DNA from: Rickettsiales bacterium UBA1997 | GTDB lineage: Bacteria > Pseudomonadota > Alphaproteobacteria > Rickettsiales > UBA1997 | Assembly (NCBI GenBank): GCA_002335845.1 | Contig: DDCV01000046.1 | Location: 1-17,605 of the forward strand | DNA length: 17,605 bases | Direction of reading: 5' to 3' | In this document: in pieces, positions 15,247 to 17,605 of the stretch | Layout: every line of letters begins with the position of its first letter | How positions within the stretch are numbered: position 1 is the stretch's first letter | Notes under the pieces: generated by a model | Seen by the model: the letters and a program-made list of their open reading frames with translations, nothing else | What the model was told of the DNA's origin: nothing | The model's database searches: none | Made by a program: the position numbers and the translations under genes

Positions 15247-16395
15247 ATGTTATTTTTAAAGAAATTAGATCGTTTTTTGCTGCAAGCAAATAAACAAAAT
15301 ATTATTGATGATAATCTTTGCAAAGATTTGCAGGAATTTGCCATAAAAAGTAACAATAAGTCTTCAATTAATACTGTCATTGGTGCGATTGGCTTTTTCG
15401 GAGCTCTAACCACAATGCAAGGCTTAATGCTTATAGTATCTCATAATTGGTGGAAAATTACAGATTTTGTTAAGATATCCACATATATAATAAGTCTTAT
15501 AGCGTTTCACATAGCTGGAATTGCAATGAAAAATAAATATCCTAGAATCTCTGAGTCACTGCATTTCTTAGGTGCCGGATATGTTTTGGCTGGAATTGGG
15601 CTTGTTGCTCAAATTTATAATTTGAGTAGCACTGATGGCAGCGCATTTCTACTTTGGTTTTTAATGATAGTACCTATGGCTATTATATTAAGGAATCAAT
15701 GGATCGGTGCGATGTCGGTATTTAGTTTTTATTTATGGCTAAATATTTATTTAGAGCATTATGGTTACTACAAGCATTCTATAAATATTATATTTTATTT
15801 TACTATATTTTCCATCAATTTAATTCTTATTCCTAGATTGTTAAATTCATTCAATAATTGCTTTGATCACTTAAGAGTAATTGGGGCTACTGCTATAGCT
15901 GCAATTATTGTTATAATGGGATTTAGTCATGAAATTATGCGTTATAGTCACAACCATTTGATATCATTTCACTGGATAGTAACTCTTCTTTTAATATTTA
16001 ATTTCATAGTGCTATTTTATCTCATTATAAAAGAGCAAAGAGAAGAGGCGGTGCTGGGATTCGATACCGGATTATCTATATTGTTAATTATCACAACTTC
16101 ATTACCGCTATTTTTTGCAGGCAATACAAATGTGGTGGTTATATCTGCCCTTTATTGGGTGCTACATTTTTTATTTGGAGGATTTATTATTTATCAAGGA
16201 TCTTTGAAAGCAAATACAACTTATATTAATTACGGGATGTGGTATGTTTCGCTAGGAATTTTCATTAGATTTATAGATATAGTTGGGAGCATGCTTTTAT
16301 CGGGAGCAATGTTCATCTTCTTTGGTGCTATAATGCTAGGTCTATCATTCTTAGTAGAGAAATTTCGTAAAAAACTTATAATTAAAATACAATAG
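15247..16395 (+). CDS. DUF2157 multi-pass membrane protein
   Basis: A 382-residue integral membrane protein. The soluble N-terminus (about 1-40, LDRFLLQANKQNIIDDNLCKDL) matches the start of DUF2157, followed by the conserved first membrane helices with IGAIGFFGALTTMQGLMLIV and VSHNWWKITDFVKIS. I count about ten hydrophobic segments to the C-terminus, which ends in a short basic tail. The length is normal for the family. The function is unknown; DUF2157 proteins commonly precede a GDYXXLXY-domain protein, as here (4-bp gap). A transport or envelope role can be imagined but nothing in the sequence shows it. The candidate promoter and operator are in the structured spacer upstream. No Shine-Dalgarno sequence is visible. 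Confidence 0.85.
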   Translation: MLFLKKLDRFLLQANKQNIIDDNLCKDLQEFAIKSNNKSSINTVIGAIGFFGALTTMQGLMLIVSHNWWKITDFVKISTYIISLIAFHIAGIAMKNKYPRISESLHFLGAGYVLAGIGLVAQIYNLSSTDGSAFLLWFLMIVPMAIILRNQWIGAMSVFSFYLWLNIYLEHYGYYKHSINIIFYFTIFSINLILIPRLLNSFNNCFDHLRVIGATAIAAIIVIMGFSHEIMRYSHNHLISFHWIVTLLLIFNFIVLFYLIIKEQREEAVLGFDTGLSILLIITTSLPLFFAGNTNVVVISALYWVLHFLFGGFIIYQGSLKANTTYINYGMWYVSLGIFIRFIDIVGSMLLSGAMFIFFGAIMLGLSFLVEKFRKKLIIKIQ

Positions 16396-16399
16396 ACTA

Positions 16400-16945
16400 A
16401 TGTTTAATAAAAAAAGAAACATCTTATTGTTGATGTTGGTAGGATTGCAGGCGATATTTTTTTTAACATGGTCGCTTGTAGAATATAGCAAGTTATCCGA
16501 TCCAGAAGCCGAGGAAATTCTTGTTAAAACAATACCTATTGATCCAAGAGATCTTATAAGTGGAAATTATTTTATTTTACGATATGAGTTTAGTGATAGT
16601 CGAAGTTTCAAGAAAAAATCTCTTAATTTATATAAAAGACAAGGTGATGAAATATATGCGGTTCTAGAGAAGAAGAATCAATATTATTCACCTAATTACA
16701 TAACTTATAACAAGCCGCAAAAAATTAAAAAAAATCAAGTGGTAATTAAAGGCAAAGTAGGAAAATATCGTAGGTTAGAATATGGAATAGAAAAATATTT
16801 TATTAATGAAAATACTGCAGAGCCAAACCCTAGAAAAGATAAAATAGAAGTTCTTCTTGCAATAGGTAAAGATTACTCTCCTAGGATTAAAAAATTATAT
16901 GTTAATGATAAAGAGTTTGATCAATCTGAATATCAAAAAAATTAA
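16400..16945 (+). CDS. GDYXXLXY-domain protein
   Basis: A 181-residue protein with an N-terminal membrane anchor (about 8-28) and a predicted periplasmic or extracytoplasmic domain. The signature segment is DPRDLISGNYFILRYEF (48-64). Within it, GNYFILRY (55-62) matches the GDYXXLXY motif that names the family, but with Asn replacing the Asp. The family is known only by this motif and by its partnership with DUF2157 or DUF4401 membrane proteins; the upstream gene here is the DUF2157 partner, so the two probably form a complex. Its start is 4 bp after the DUF2157 stop. Many lysines in the second half are in line with the AT-rich genome. Confidence 0.85.
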   Translation: MFNKKRNILLLMLVGLQAIFFLTWSLVEYSKLSDPEAEEILVKTIPIDPRDLISGNYFILRYEFSDSRSFKKKSLNLYKRQGDEIYAVLEKKNQYYSPNYITYNKPQKIKKNQVVIKGKVGKYRRLEYGIEKYFINENTAEPNPRKDKIEVLLAIGKDYSPRIKKLYVNDKEFDQSEYQKN

Positions 16946-17009
16946 TATTATTACACCATTAATTTATGAACTGGTGAATATGTAAAGAATAGTCGAAAAT
17001 ATTGATTTT

Positions 17010-17031
17010 GCTAAATGTTATTTTAGCTTTT
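17010..17031 (+). terminator. Possible weak terminator after the GDYXXLXY gene
   Basis: GCTAAA (17010-17015), a 6-base loop and TTTAGC (17022-17027) form a short stem followed by TTTT. It lies between the plus-strand GDYXXLXY gene and the convergent glyA end. The stem is short and A/T-rich, so the call is tentative. Confidence 0.3.
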
Positions 17032-17041
17032 GACAGATTCC

Positions 17042-17605
17042 TTAGTAAATTGGAAATTCTTGACATATTTTTAAAACTCTGTTTTTAGTTTCTTGTTCAA
17101 GGTTTTTATTGCCTTCTTCACCATTTTTAACGTATCCTTCCAAGACGCTAGCAATCATATTGCCTATCTCAACAAACTCTTTTTCTTGAAAGCCTCTTGT
17201 TGTTGCGGCTGGGGTACCAAATCTTAAGCCAGAAGTTACAAATGGACTGCGCGGATCATTGGGAATGGCATTTTTATTGCAAGTTAAACCTGCTCGCTCC
17301 AAAGATTTTTCAGCTTCCTTACCAGTTAATGTCTCAAGCGGCGTTAAATCTGCTACCATTAAATGACAATCTGTGCCACCAGTAGTAATTTTAAGGTTAT
17401 GATTCACTAAAGTTTTAGATAAAATTTGGGCATTTTTAATAATTTGTGCACTATATTCCCTGAATTTAGGTTGTAATGCCTCATGAAATGCGACAGCTTT
17501 AGCAGCAACAACATGCATCAAGGGACCGCCTTGTAAGCCAGGAAAAAGAGCGGAATTAATTTTTTTAGATAAATCTTCATCATTAGTTAAAATTATACCA
17601 CCTCT
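17042..17605 (-). CDS. glyA: Serine hydroxymethyltransferase GlyA, C-terminal part (cut by window edge)
   Basis: The reading frame enters from the right edge and ends at TAA (17044-17042), giving 187 codons of the protein's C-terminal part. GlyA catalyses serine plus tetrahydrofolate to glycine plus methylene-tetrahydrofolate and needs PLP. The first visible residues, [20 protein letters not shown], lie just after the expected PLP-lysine region (THK.LRGPRGG), which is outside the window. [48 protein letters not shown] and [15 protein letters not shown] are classic GlyA segments, with the [10 protein letters not shown] block near the C-terminus. Nothing suggests degradation. An apparent start at the TTG at 17521 is internal and not the gene start. 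Confidence 0.96.
   Translation of the reverse strand, partial: RGGIILTNDEDLSKKINSALFPGLQGGPLMHVVAAKAVAFHEALQPKFREYSAQIIKNAQILSKTLVNHNLKITTGGTDCHLMVADLTPLETLTGKEAEKSLERAGLTCNKNAIPNDPRSPFVTSGLRFGTPAATTRGFQEKEFVEIGNMIASVLEGYVKNGEEGNKNLEQETKNRVLKICQEFPIY

Noticed and set aside
17042..17521. A complete 159-residue gene beginning at TTG 17521
   Set aside because: The frame stays open with conserved GlyA sequence ([11 protein letters not shown] to GLQGGPL) up to the window edge, so it is a truncated glyA.
1..17605. CRISPR array or integrase-linked mobile island
   Set aside because: No regularly spaced direct repeats, transposase, integrase or tRNA-adjacent attachment site is visible in the window.

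Overview
The window is AT-rich DNA from a Gram-negative bacterium. It carries lipopolysaccharide transport genes (lptF, lptG, lptA, lptB) and bamD, so the cell has an LPS-bearing outer membrane. The low GC, tightly overlapping genes, general lack of Shine-Dalgarno motifs and resemblance of LptF/LptG to rickettsial types suggest a reduced-genome alphaproteobacterium (Rickettsiales, Holosporales or Pelagibacterales-like). This placement is an inference from protein resemblance, not from a phylogeny.

Layout. (1) Positions 1-6469, all on the minus strand, form a probable restriction-modification or anti-phage cassette. In transcription order it has a MmeI-like adenine-specific DNA methyltransferase, an AAA ATPase with a DUF4143-type C-terminus, an SF2 DNA helicase, and the first 67 codons of a further gene that resembles GIY-YIG nuclease-family proteins and is cut by the window edge. 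(2) Positions 6503-7681, minus strand, hold a GT4-family glycosyltransferase. (3) Positions 7683-9883, plus strand, hold lptF-lptG, whose start is one base from the glycosyltransferase start. (4) Positions 9910-13672, minus strand, hold an overlapping run DUF192-hisD-bamD-bioA of unrelated functions. (5) Positions 13626-14922, plus strand, hold lptA-lptB, whose 5' end overlaps the divergent DUF192 gene antisense. (6) Positions 14923-15246 are a non-coding stretch with a large hairpin-forming inverted repeat and an operator-like palindrome. (7) Positions 15247-16945, plus strand, hold a DUF2157 membrane protein and a GDYXXLXY-domain protein, a known but uncharacterised pair. (8) Positions 17042-17605, minus strand, hold the 3' part of glyA.

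How the genes work together. LptB, LptF and LptG form the inner-membrane LPS extractor and LptA the periplasmic bridge; BamD belongs to the machine that inserts outer-membrane proteins, including the LPS translocon. LptC, LptD and LptE are not in the window. HisD and BioA are single steps of histidine and biotin synthesis without neighbours from those pathways. The most system-like candidate is the methyltransferase/ATPase/helicase/putative nuclease cassette. Its methyltransferase shows no nuclease motif in its N-terminal domain, so cleavage, if any, would come from partners. The ATPase gene has its own leader and promoter-like sequence, behind a near-perfect 28-bp palindrome, and may be a later insertion into the cassette.
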